Shown piece after piece: positions 1-7,301 of a stretch of 11,220 nucleotides of DNA. The notes under the pieces were generated by a model. The model had not been told where the DNA came from. It ran no database searches and worked only from the letters and a program-made list of their open reading frames with translations. The first letter of the stretch is position 1, and each line of letters starts with the position of its first letter. The translations under genes and the position numbers were made by a program. Source of the DNA: CAYUYV01 sp964449455 (lineage in GTDB: Bacteria > Pseudomonadota > Alphaproteobacteria > JAJFIK01); NCBI GenBank assembly GCA_964449455.1, contig CAYUYV010000148.1:1-11220 (forward strand), given 5' to 3'.

Positions 1-242
1 AGGTCGTGATCATTCGGGTCGTAGCGCCATGACAGGGCCGTTGCGATGTGATCGGAGTCGAACAGGGTGTTACTGCCGTCCTCAAGCACAGGAACGCCCA
101 TCAGCGGATTGCCGGCAAACCCGTCCTCACCGAACCGGGAGACGTCACCGACATCAATGAAGTCGTATTCGGCACCCCGATGATCCATCAGCAGCTGGAC
201 CTTCCGTGTAAAGCGTGGTCGAGGCGTTCCATAAAGCTTCAT
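1..242 (-). CDS. Glutathione S-transferase, N-terminal part (runs off window edge)
   Basis: This is the first 80 codons of a gene that continues past the left edge, so its C-terminal helical domain is not visible. The translation begins MKLYGTPRPRFTRKV and has the thioredoxin-like GST N-terminal layout: a beta-alpha start, the segment GVPVLEDG holding the cis-proline that binds the glutathione backbone (about residues 49-56), then FDSDHIA in place of the usual E/D-S glutathione-contact motif. GSTs of this type conjugate glutathione or act as glutathione-dependent reductases or isomerases in the cytoplasm; the substrate cannot be told. The ATG at 242-240 is chosen because GSTs normally start just before this strand. 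An in-frame ATG 54 bases further upstream is possible, and neither has a strong ribosome site. It is distinct from the complete GST at 7302-7913. Confidence 0.8.
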   Translation of the reverse strand, partial: MKLYGTPRPRFTRKVQLLMDHRGAEYDFIDVGDVSRFGEDGFAGNPLMGVPVLEDGSNTLFDSDHIATALSWRYDPNDHD

Positions 243-673
243 GATGAGATCCGCGCTTCGGGCATTGACGGGACGAAACGTCGATCTTGGTGCCATCAGG
301 CGCACTGAAAAACACCGACGTCAATTTGAATGGCGTGCTTTGAGATACCCATATTGTTCCAAGAGGGCTGGCGGTTTCCGTGGTCAGATCGCAGAGGCCA
401 TCCATGCCCCTCACCACAAAGCCTTAAAGAACAGGACAGGATTCAGAAAATCCGCTTTGGACCAGAAGCGAGTCACTCCTGGTGGCACTGATAATCGGCA
501 TGGATGCCATCACCTGTGACCTTGCTGCAACGGACTTTTCGTGAAGCCTGGCCGGGACGGCATGCCGGATGAAAACAGGTTCGAATGCGCTGCGGGCCGC
601 TCCATTGCCGCAACTCATGGATCATTTCCCCGTGTCATACACAATCTTAATGGACACTGACGTTAAAGTATAA
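243..673. other. Gene-poor stretch between GST and merC
   Basis: About 430 bases in which I see no convincing gene. Open frames exist on both strands but none has recognisable motifs. The best candidate is a 64-codon minus-strand frame (618-424, starting MSCGNGAARS) with GGGGA about 10 bases upstream of its ATG. It has no hydrophobic pattern, domain or partner. The stretch is probably leader and spacer for the leftward GST, possibly with decayed coding sequence. No clear terminator follows merC. Confidence 0.4.
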
Positions 674-1069
674 TCAGTCTTCAGCACAATCATTCGGCCG
701 CCGATAACGATACCAGCGCAGGACATGTGCGGCCGAAAGGATGAGTGCCCCGGACACGGTGAGTGTGACCTCAAACGGTTCGAGGGCTTCGACAAAGGCA
801 CCCGCGATCAGCAAACCCAGCCCCACCACAAGAAGACCAACCATCACAGAAATGCCGCGCCCCGGATCCAAACGGGCAAGGGCGAGCAGGGATACAGGCA
901 CAGCGAGGATGACGAAGCCGCGATGCACCCATTCCTCTCCGGCCACAACGCCGAGCGCTGGAACAACCGCGACAAGAAGCGGCAGCGCGAGACAGTGGAT
1001 GACGCACAAGGCCGACAGACCAATTGCTGCACCATCCAGACTGAAAATGCCCTGGTCTCGAGAAATCAT
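674..1069 (-). CDS. MerC-domain inner-membrane protein
   Basis: This is a 131-residue hydrophobic protein of the MerC family, small inner-membrane proteins with about four helices. The founding member carries Hg(II) across the membrane. The family signature is near the start, in LDGAAIGLSALCVIHC (about residues 11-26), giving Cys22-x-x-His25-Cys26 in the first helix. Further hydrophobic segments lie around 29-44, 50-66, 74-92 and 100-116, and the protein ends in a basic and polar tail with Cys128. The frame is open to 1144, but the ATG at 1069 is preferred: GAGGG lies about 9 bases upstream, and the extra 25 residues look unlike the family. No merA, merT, merP or merR is present, so this is an orphan. 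Such orphans are common in alphaproteobacteria and need not transport mercury. It is transcribed away from the TonB receptor gene and shares its upstream region. Confidence 0.85.
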   Translation of the reverse strand: MISRDQGIFSLDGAAIGLSALCVIHCLALPLLVAVVPALGVVAGEEWVHRGFVILAVPVSLLALARLDPGRGISVMVGLLVVGLGLLIAGAFVEALEPFEVTLTVSGALILSAAHVLRWYRYRRPNDCAED

Positions 1070-1181
1070 AAACGCAACCCTCAGCCAATCCGCGAAATAC
1101 CGATAGAGACTAACACATAGCATGGGGCACTGAAGGCTGTTCAAGCCCCGCTTTGCCTATCCGAGAAAACAAACATTGCCC

Positions 1182-1199
1182 TGGTTTCCTGCGAAACCA
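1182..1199. promoter_or_regulatory. Perfect 7-bp inverted repeat, operator-like
   Basis: TGGTTTC and GAAACCA are exact reverse complements separated by CTGC. The element lies between the divergent merC and TonB receptor genes, about 113 bp upstream of the merC start and 223 bp upstream of the receptor start. No T-run follows closely on either strand, so a dimeric-regulator binding site is more likely than a terminator. The regulator is unknown. Confidence 0.45.
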
Positions 1200-1237
1200 C
1201 ATCTCTCTGTGTCCGGACTATCGCATTTGGTACTATA

Positions 1238-1256
1238 TCAATGTGAAGTTCATTGA
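1238..1256. promoter_or_regulatory. Inverted repeat TCAATG-N7-CATTGA
   Basis: The 6-bp arms TCAATG and CATTGA flank TGAAGTT. The left arm overlaps an A+T-rich patch (TACTATATC) that could act as a -10 region, although no good -35 is spaced from it. The position suits an operator for the divergent merC and TonB receptor promoters. Short arms of this kind also arise by chance. Confidence 0.3.
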
Positions 1257-1263
1257 GGCATCA

Positions 1264-1290
1264 CGACGGGTGAAATGAACCGACCCGTCG
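1264..1290. promoter_or_regulatory. GC-rich 8-bp inverted repeat upstream of receptor promoter
   Basis: CGACGGGT and ACCCGTCG are perfect reverse complements around an 11-base spacer (GAAATGAACCG). The right end lies 14 bp upstream of the -35-like TTGACA at 1304, a usual place for an activator site. If transcription began further upstream, it would instead form a stable hairpin in the receptor mRNA leader. It has no T-run, so it is not a standard terminator. Confidence 0.4.
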
Positions 1291-1303
1291 CCCACCCATC
1301 TCT

Positions 1304-1309
1304 TTGACA
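1304..1309 (+). promoter_or_regulatory. Candidate -35 for the TonB receptor operon
   Basis: An exact TTGACA lies 113 bases upstream of the receptor ATG. The -10 region 16-18 bp downstream (around CTTCAC at 1327-1332) matches TATAAT poorly, so this is a tentative sigma-70 promoter that may need an activator. It would give a leader of roughly 85 bases. Confidence 0.3.
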
Positions 1310-1421
1310 CCGAAGCGTTATCGAAGCTTCACAGCTCCGTGATGACAGTCCCTGGCACCTTGGCGGAAAACGAGACGGGACGCGCCGCCTATGGTGCAGC
1401 TTTGTGAAATGGGGGGGCATA

Positions 1422-4121
1422 ATGACCGCTTGGAAAAATGTGCCGTATCGAAACTTGCTGCTGAGCACGGCGATGCTGGCGCTCGTTGTCGGGACAGCTT
1501 CTTCTGCTTTGGCCCAGGCGCAGACCCAAGACGCGCCTGAAGACACAGTTCCTGCCGAAGCGGTGCAGGACGGGGTCGAGATCAGCGCGGAAGAACAGCT
1601 CCGCATGGAGCGGATTGTCGTGAAGGGATTTCGCCAGTCCTTCGCTCGGTCGCTTGAGAAAAAGCGTTCCGCCGATCAGGTCATCGACACGATTACGTCG
1701 GAAGAGATTAACCTGTTCCCGGACCAGAACATCACCGAGGCCCTTCAGCGGATCACCGGCGTGACCATCACCCGGAACAACGGGGAAGGCGAGACCGCCA
1801 GCATTCGCGGCCTGTCGCCGACCTTTACCCGGGTGGAAATCGACGGCCGCTCCGCGTTGGTTACCATCGACAGTTCCGATCCGGAGCGTCAAAGCGTGCT
1901 TTCGGTGTTCGCCTCCGAGCTTTACGACACGATCGAGGTCGTGAAATCGCCGACGGCGGCCGATGTGGCCGGCGGCATTGGCGGGATCGTTCGCCTGTCG
2001 ACACCCAACCCGCTCAATGTGGGCGAGCGGCGCTTCGGTGTGAATGGCACCATCAATTATGGCGAGGCCCGCGACGAAGTGGAACCGGCGGTCGATGGCT
2101 ATTACATCGACACGTTTTTGAACAATAAGGTCGGTGTGCTGTTCTCCGGGACTTATGAGGATCGTCGCCGGGACATCGACAAGATTCAATCCAACCAGGA
2201 CTGGCTGGAGGTTGATGAAGGCTTCCTGGCCGATGCGACGGATCCGGCGCTTCTGGCCCTTGTGGGGGGACGCTATCCAGGCCGCCTGCGCCAGGAACAG
2301 CGGGTGGGCGATGCCCCGAAATTCAACCTGAACGGCAAGGTGCAGTTCCAGCCCTTCGAAGGCCTGGAGCTCTATGCCAATGGTCTTTACACGTCTGAAG
2401 AGCGTGAGGAGGATCGGGACCGGATCCAGGTACAATTCAGCCGCGGCCAGCTTGAAGGTGGCACCATTGACGGCAATGGCACGCTGACGGAAGCCCAGTT
2501 TACCCGTCAAAGGACTGAGTTTCTCAGCTTCACGCGTCTTGCCGATATTGTGACCTGGGGGATCACCGGCGGCGCAATCTGGGAAACTGGTCCCTGGAAT
2601 ATCAAGGCCGAAGGTAACTACTTCTCCAGTGAGGAGGATTTCGACGAGTTCCGCGTGAACCACCGGACCAACCGGGATGGCCTTGGTGGCTATTCTATCG
2701 TGAATGATCCGCAAAACCCGGAACTGTTCACCGCGGCCACCGAGCTTGCGCCGGAGGATCTTGATATCCGCCTGATCCGCAAGCAGCAGCGCATCATTTC
2801 CATTGAGGAGACCAATGCGCGGGTTGATGTGGAGCGGTCCTTCGATACTGACTTCTTCTCGGCTGTCCAAGCGGGTTTCCGTTATGCGTCGACCGAATTC
2901 GACCGCCGTCAGGGCAATGTTGACAGTGACGTGGACGGCCTGACCTATGCTGACGGTGTGCCCTTCGTCATTGATGGGAACTTCGCCGAAGGGTTCGGCA
3001 GCGATGATCTGCTGCGTATCTGGCCGTCGGCGGATCCAGTCGAGCTGTTCAATCGATTTCCGGCAACGGATGAATTGGTCTTTGATGACCAGAATTTCTA
3101 CACAATTACGGAAGATGTCTTTGCCGGCTATGCGATGGCGAAATATGACACCACGCTGTTCGGTCTTTACGCACGAGGCAATGCGGGCCTGCGGATCGTT
3201 CATACGGATGTGACTGGCGAAGGCCGGGTCACCATTGAATCCGCCGATGGCGTTTTTGTTCTGGATGATGCGCCATCACTCGATGCAAGCTATACCAAGC
3301 TGCTCCCAGCCTTTAACTTTCTTCTGTCGGCGGATGAAGACTCTGATATTCTGGTGCGCGGCGCCGTCACCCGGGCGCTGACCCGACCAACCATCGACCA
3401 GATCAATCCGGCCACGGGGGTGAATGCCATCGACGGCGAGCTGTCCCGGGGCAATCCGGATCTTGATCCGTTTCTGGCCTGGCAATATGATCTGGGGGTT
3501 GAATATTATTTCGGTGAACAGTCCGAGGGCCTGATTTCGGCAGCCTTTTTCTACAAAGACGTGTCGAACTTCATCACACCCGTTGAGACCTTCGAGACCG
3601 TTGGCTTCGACGGTACGGGGGTCGAACCCCAGGATTTCCGGGTGTCCACCTTTGCCAATGGCGGTGACGCCACGATCTGGGGTTTCGAGATCGGCTTCCA
3701 GACTCCTTTCACGTTCCTCCCTGGCTTCTGGAAGGATTTCGGGATTTTCGCGAACTATACCTACACGAACAGTGAGTTCGAGACGGCCGATGGCGATGTG
3801 TTCGATTTCCCCGGCGCGTCCGAGAATGCCTTCAACCTCGTGGGCTATTACGAGCGGGCCGGCTTTTCCGCCCGGGTTGCCTATACCTACCGCGATGATT
3901 TCCTCATTGTGCCGAACAATCCCAATGCCCAGTTCGGTGACAATGACGGTCGCCTTGATCTTGCCCTGCGCTACCGCTTCGAGAACGGTGTTCGCCTGAG
4001 CTTCGATGCCCTGAACCTGACGGAAGAGCAGAACTTCAAATATTACGATGTGACCGACCGGCTTGAGGATTTCGAGTTCGAAGGCCGGATCTACTCCTTC
4101 AGCGTCGGCTTTATCTACTGA
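1422..4121 (+). CDS. TonB-dependent outer-membrane receptor, Caulobacter/Xanthomonas type
   Basis: This 899-residue ligand-gated outer-membrane transporter is energised by TonB-ExbBD. The ATG at 1422 is chosen over the ATG at 1404 because a run of seven G (1411-1417) lies just upstream and the product then starts with a clean signal peptide (residues 1-31, cleavage after SSALA). A TonB-box-like segment, RIVVKGFRQS (about 64-73), precedes the plug domain (about 83-200), which contains DQNITEALQRITGV, SIRGLSPTFTRVEIDGR and the VVKSPTAADVAGGIGG block typical of the TIGR01782 group. The remainder is a beta-barrel of alternating strands with acidic loops, ending in SFSVGFIY with the aromatic terminal residue needed for outer-membrane insertion. 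Members of this group usually take up carbohydrates or other non-siderophore substrates. The two phosphoesterase genes 23 bp downstream suggest a phosphorylated ligand, which is an inference. Confidence 0.93.
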   Translation: MTAWKNVPYRNLLLSTAMLALVVGTASSALAQAQTQDAPEDTVPAEAVQDGVEISAEEQLRMERIVVKGFRQSFARSLEKKRSADQVIDTITSEEINLFPDQNITEALQRITGVTITRNNGEGETASIRGLSPTFTRVEIDGRSALVTIDSSDPERQSVLSVFASELYDTIEVVKSPTAADVAGGIGGIVRLSTPNPLNVGERRFGVNGTINYGEARDEVEPAVDGYYIDTFLNNKVGVLFSGTYEDRRRDIDKIQSNQDWLEVDEGFLADATDPALLALVGGRYPGRLRQEQRVGDAPKFNLNGKVQFQPFEGLELYANGLYTSEEREEDRDRIQVQFSRGQLEGGTIDGNGTLTEAQFTRQRTEFLSFTRLADIVTWGITGGAIWETGPWNIKAEGNYFSSEEDFDEFRVNHRTNRDGLGGYSIVNDPQNPELFTAATELAPEDLDIRLIRKQQRIISIEETNARVDVERSFDTDFFSAVQAGFRYASTEFDRRQGNVDSDVDGLTYADGVPFVIDGNFAEGFGSDDLLRIWPSADPVELFNRFPATDELVFDDQNFYTITEDVFAGYAMAKYDTTLFGLYARGNAGLRIVHTDVTGEGRVTIESADGVFVLDDAPSLDASYTKLLPAFNFLLSADEDSDILVRGAVTRALTRPTIDQINPATGVNAIDGELSRGNPDLDPFLAWQYDLGVEYYFGEQSEGLISAAFFYKDVSNFITPVETFETVGFDGTGVEPQDFRVSTFANGGDATIWGFEIGFQTPFTFLPGFWKDFGIFANYTYTNSEFETADGDVFDFPGASENAFNLVGYYERAGFSARVAYTYRDDFLIVPNNPNAQFGDNDGRLDLALRYRFENGVRLSFDALNLTEEQNFKYYDVTDRLEDFEFEGRIYSFSVGFIY

Positions 4122-4144
4122 TCGTCAAATTGGAGGGTGCCGCC

Positions 4145-5659
4145 ATGACGGTCCATCATCTTGAACGCAAAGGCGCCTTCTGCCTTGTCGGTGTCGTCCT
4201 GCTTCTTGCGGCCGCGATTGTTCCAGCTGCGGCCCATTCGGAACGGCAGGTTGCACCTTGGCAGGCGGCAAGCCCCTGGCCGGACCGGATCGTGGCAACC
4301 TTTGCCGGTGACCCGAAAACCAGTCTATCGGTCACGTGGCGCACGGACGATAGTGTGGGTTGGACCATTGCTCAGATCGCACCGGCAACGGACGATGCGC
4401 GGTTCGATCTGGCGGCCCAATCGGTTCGGGCCAAGACGGAACGCCTCGATCTTGAGACTCTGGTGACGGAGAAGGGCACCCGCGTGACCCTCGAAAATCA
4501 GGGTCTCGGGGCCGTCCATTATCATTCGGTGACCTTTGAGGGCCTCAGGCCCGGGACAATTTATGCCTATCGGGTCCAAGGGGCCTATGGTCAGTGGAGT
4601 GAGTGGTTCCATATCAAGACCGCACCGGTGCAGGGTCCTGTCTCCTTTGTCTATTTCGGTGATGCTCAAAATGGTATCCTGTCCCACTGGTCCCGCGTGA
4701 TCCGGGCTGCCCATAAGGCCGCGCCGGATGCGGGCTTCTATCTCCATGCCGGGGACCTGGTGAACAAGGGGCCAAGCGATGAGGACTGGGCCCAGTGGTT
4801 CAAGGCTGGTGGGTTCCTCCATGCCAGCGTTCCCAGCATGCCTGTGCCTGGCAATCACGAGTTCATGTCGGTCTTCGGTGAAGACCGCGAGGCGCGGACC
4901 CGTGTGCTGACGACCCTGTGGCGGCCTCAATTCACCCTGCCTGTTGAGGATGAGCTGCCCGAGCGGCTCCATGAGGCGGTCTATGATGTCCGCTATACGG
5001 ATGATCTCCACGTGTTCGTACTCAGCTCGACGCCGGCCAGTTACAACCGGGAGACCTTTGCCGCCCAAGCGGACTGGTTGGACAAGGGCCTGAGCGCGAG
5101 CGACGCAACATGGCGGGTGGTGACCATGCACCATCCCTATTGGGTGCCGGGCCGGCGGGAGCGGGACAAGGCCCTCGTGGCGGCCATCGGGGAGATCATC
5201 GATCGGCATGCGGTTGATCTCGTCCTGGTGGGGCACATCCATACCTATGCCCGCGGCAGCCAACCCGGCAAATCCCTCCTTGTGCCAAAAGGCACGGCGC
5301 GTGCAGCATCGGGTACGGAGGATACTGTGCGCACCATGTTTATGATCTCCTCGTCCGGTGCCAAGATGTTCACAGCCATCGACCAGATTGCTTCAGGCAT
5401 TGGGGACGGACAGCCTGATCTGGGCGCGGTGTCTGTGGACCGCGTTGCCGGCAACACGCCCATGTTCCAGGTCATTCGCATTGATGGCGCGACGCTCTCC
5501 TACAAGGCCCATACGGCCACGGGTGTCGTCTATGACGCCTTCACCCTGACAAAGGATGAGGACGGAACGAAGCGCCTGGGTAATGGAGAAGCGGCCTTCG
5601 GCGAAATGCGCCTCTTCGGCAATACGGGACCTTACGAGATCTGGTACGACCTGCCCTGA
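4145..5659 (+). CDS. Exported metallophosphoesterase, purple-acid-phosphatase-like (copy 1)
   Basis: This 504-residue exported phosphoesterase would cleave phosphate esters with a two-metal site in the periplasm or outside the cell. The ATG at 4145 has GGAGGG 7 bases upstream; an in-frame TTG lies 15 bases earlier. The signal peptide spans residues 1-30 (basic start, long hydrophobic core, IVPAAA cleavage site). A fibronectin-like PAP N-terminal domain follows (about 46-162, with HYHSVTFEGLRPGTIYAYRV). The calcineurin-like domain has the motif order FGDAQ (Asp173), GDLVN (Asp204), GNHE (Asn237, His238), MHHP (His329/330) and GHIH (His364, His366). The first motif is Asp-x-Gln rather than Asp-x-His, and the Tyr that colours true purple enzymes (GDxxY) is Asn207. 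It is therefore PAP-like in fold but probably not a classical purple phosphatase. It is closely related to the next gene and probably co-transcribed with the receptor. The substrate is unknown. Confidence 0.88.
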   Translation: MTVHHLERKGAFCLVGVVLLLAAAIVPAAAHSERQVAPWQAASPWPDRIVATFAGDPKTSLSVTWRTDDSVGWTIAQIAPATDDARFDLAAQSVRAKTERLDLETLVTEKGTRVTLENQGLGAVHYHSVTFEGLRPGTIYAYRVQGAYGQWSEWFHIKTAPVQGPVSFVYFGDAQNGILSHWSRVIRAAHKAAPDAGFYLHAGDLVNKGPSDEDWAQWFKAGGFLHASVPSMPVPGNHEFMSVFGEDREARTRVLTTLWRPQFTLPVEDELPERLHEAVYDVRYTDDLHVFVLSSTPASYNRETFAAQADWLDKGLSASDATWRVVTMHHPYWVPGRRERDKALVAAIGEIIDRHAVDLVLVGHIHTYARGSQPGKSLLVPKGTARAASGTEDTVRTMFMISSSGAKMFTAIDQIASGIGDGQPDLGAVSVDRVAGNTPMFQVIRIDGATLSYKAHTATGVVYDAFTLTKDEDGTKRLGNGEAAFGEMRLFGNTGPYEIWYDLP

Positions 5660-5674
5660 CCACAGGAGGCCCTG

Positions 5675-7135
5675 GTGCTCCGTATCTTGAGTGTTCTCTG
5701 GCTGGGTATTCTGGGTGTCTCAAGTGCCATTGCCCATGGGGTGGATGACGGTCAGCCCCCCTGGCAGCGCGCCACGTCCTGGCCGGACCGGATCATCGCG
5801 ACGCCAACGGTGGATCCCGCCCATGGGTTTTCCGTCTCCTGGCGGACGAACCAGACCGTGTCCGTGGCCCTTGCACAGATCGTCAGAACCAGTGCCGATG
5901 CCCGCTTTGACTTGGGCGCGCAAACCGTCAAGGGCGAGACCCAGCATGTCGCACTGGATTTCCTTCAGGGGCCAAATGGTCCCATCCGCATACTGCAGAA
6001 TCAAGGTTTGCCGCCGGTCCATTATCATGGCGTCACTTTCAAGGATCTGGAGCCCGACACCCTTTACGCCTATCGGGTGCGAGGCCGCAAAGGGCAATGG
6101 AGCCCCTGGCGCCAATTGCGCACGGCACCAGAACAAGGCCCCCTGAGTTTCCTGTTTTTCGGCGACGCTCAAACGGGCATCCGCTCCCATGTGACCCGGG
6201 TGTTCGACATGGCGGCCCAGGTCGCGCCGAATGCTCGCTTCGCGATTCATGGCGGTGATCTTGTGAATACCGCGTTTTATGACAAGGAATGGGCCGAGTG
6301 GTTCACCGCCCTCGGGCGCACCCATCTGACGGTGCCAGCGCTGCCCGTCGCCGGAAACCATGACTATGTGAGTTTCGAGAAAGCAAAGAAGCTCTTTATT
6401 GCAACGAAGACGGTGACGCCGGTCTGGCGTCCGCAATTTGTCCTTCCAGTCGTGAACAATCTCCCGGAGGACTTGCACGAAACCGTCTATGATGTGCGCT
6501 ATACGGAGGACTTGCACATCTTTGTACTGGATTCATCCGGTGTCGAATTCGATGCGCAGCTCGCCTGGCTTGAGGCGGGGCTTGAGCGATCCACCGCCCC
6601 CTGGCGCATCGTGACCATGCACCACCCACTCTTTTCCTTCGTCGGCGGGCGGGAACATCCGGCCACACGAAGCCGGCGCGAGGCACTGCTTGCCACCATG
6701 GAGGGGGCGGAGATTGACCTCATCCTCACCGGCCACCGCCACACCTATCAGCGGGGCAGCTATGGTAAGGATGTGGCCCGCTTTGCTGTTGGAACACCGC
6801 GGGATGTGAAAACGGTCTTTGTCGTGACGGCCTCCTCCACCAAGCGGGGCAAATCGAAACGCAAGGGTTGGGCGCGCTACACGGAGGAACAAGAGGAGCG
6901 TTTCGAGCTGACCCGCTCCGGCGACAACACGCCTATTTTCGCCGTATTCGATCTGGACGGAAACACACTGCGCTACCGGGCCCTGGATGCGGTGGGCGCC
7001 GTCTATGATGCATTCACCCTGACCAAAGACGCCGAGACCGGCGCGAAGACGCTCACCGATGATCCCGTCGCGGCCGCACCAGAGCGGACCTATGACACGA
7101 CCGGCGCATATATTCCGTGGGATGATTTACGGTAG
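5675..7135 (+). CDS. Exported metallophosphoesterase, purple-acid-phosphatase-like (copy 2)
   Basis: This 486-residue paralogue of the preceding gene starts 15 bp after it. It uses a GTG start supported by AGGAGG five bases upstream. The signal peptide covers about residues 1-20 (ending SSAIA). The layout repeats that of copy 1: PAP N-terminal beta-sandwich with VHYHGVTFKDLEPDTLYAYRV, then FGDAQ (Asp164), GGDLVN (Asp195), GNHD (Asn228, His229), MHHP (His316/317) and GHRH (His354, His356). Long blocks are shared with copy 1, including WRPQF, YDVRYT, VYDAFTLTKD and the tail pattern TGxYxxWxDL, so a tandem duplication is likely. Differences include a strongly charged Lys/Arg/Glu stretch before DNTPIF (about 388-411), where copy 1 is much less charged. 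The two copies may differ in substrate or surface binding. No clear terminator follows. Confidence 0.88.
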   Translation: MLRILSVLWLGILGVSSAIAHGVDDGQPPWQRATSWPDRIIATPTVDPAHGFSVSWRTNQTVSVALAQIVRTSADARFDLGAQTVKGETQHVALDFLQGPNGPIRILQNQGLPPVHYHGVTFKDLEPDTLYAYRVRGRKGQWSPWRQLRTAPEQGPLSFLFFGDAQTGIRSHVTRVFDMAAQVAPNARFAIHGGDLVNTAFYDKEWAEWFTALGRTHLTVPALPVAGNHDYVSFEKAKKLFIATKTVTPVWRPQFVLPVVNNLPEDLHETVYDVRYTEDLHIFVLDSSGVEFDAQLAWLEAGLERSTAPWRIVTMHHPLFSFVGGREHPATRSRREALLATMEGAEIDLILTGHRHTYQRGSYGKDVARFAVGTPRDVKTVFVVTASSTKRGKSKRKGWARYTEEQEERFELTRSGDNTPIFAVFDLDGNTLRYRALDAVGAVYDAFTLTKDAETGAKTLTDDPVAAAPERTYDTTGAYIPWDDLR

Positions 7136-7224
7136 GCTCTTTGCTCGCGCCGCTACCTATGCTGTGCCGGGGCGCGCCCGAAGGCGAGGGTGTTTTATCC
7201 AGGACAGGCTTGCAGGGGAGAAGC

Positions 7225-7237
7225 GGTAGGGCCTACC
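7225..7237. promoter_or_regulatory. 13-bp palindrome upstream of GST gene
   Basis: GGTAGG and CCTACC are exact reverse complements around one central G, 64 bp upstream of the GST start. The half-site GGTAG also occurs at 7131-7135, and its complement CTACC at 7153-7157. A spacer this short favours a protein-binding site over an RNA hairpin. No regulator can be assigned. The surrounding gap (7136-7301) holds no gene; a GGGCGCGCCC palindrome at 7170-7179 is probably just GC-rich sequence. Confidence 0.3.
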
Positions 7238-7301
7238 CTTTCCATTGGGGCTCAATCTAACCAGGGCGCCGCGCCGCAGGCTGTTATTAGAGAGGTTACG
7301 C

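Noticed and set aside
1389..3203. 604-codon open frame on the minus strand
   Set aside because: It is antisense to the TonB receptor, which has clear family motifs. Long antisense frames are usual opposite GC-rich coding sequence.
4325..5263. 312-codon open frame antisense to the first phosphoesterase
   Set aside because: It has no domain and mirrors a gene with complete catalytic motifs on the plus strand.
7170..7196. GC-rich hairpin followed by TGTTTT as a terminator after the phosphoesterase operon
   Set aside because: The best stem (CGCC-CGAA-GGCG) is only 4 bp and the T-run is short and separated from it, so it does not meet the usual pattern.
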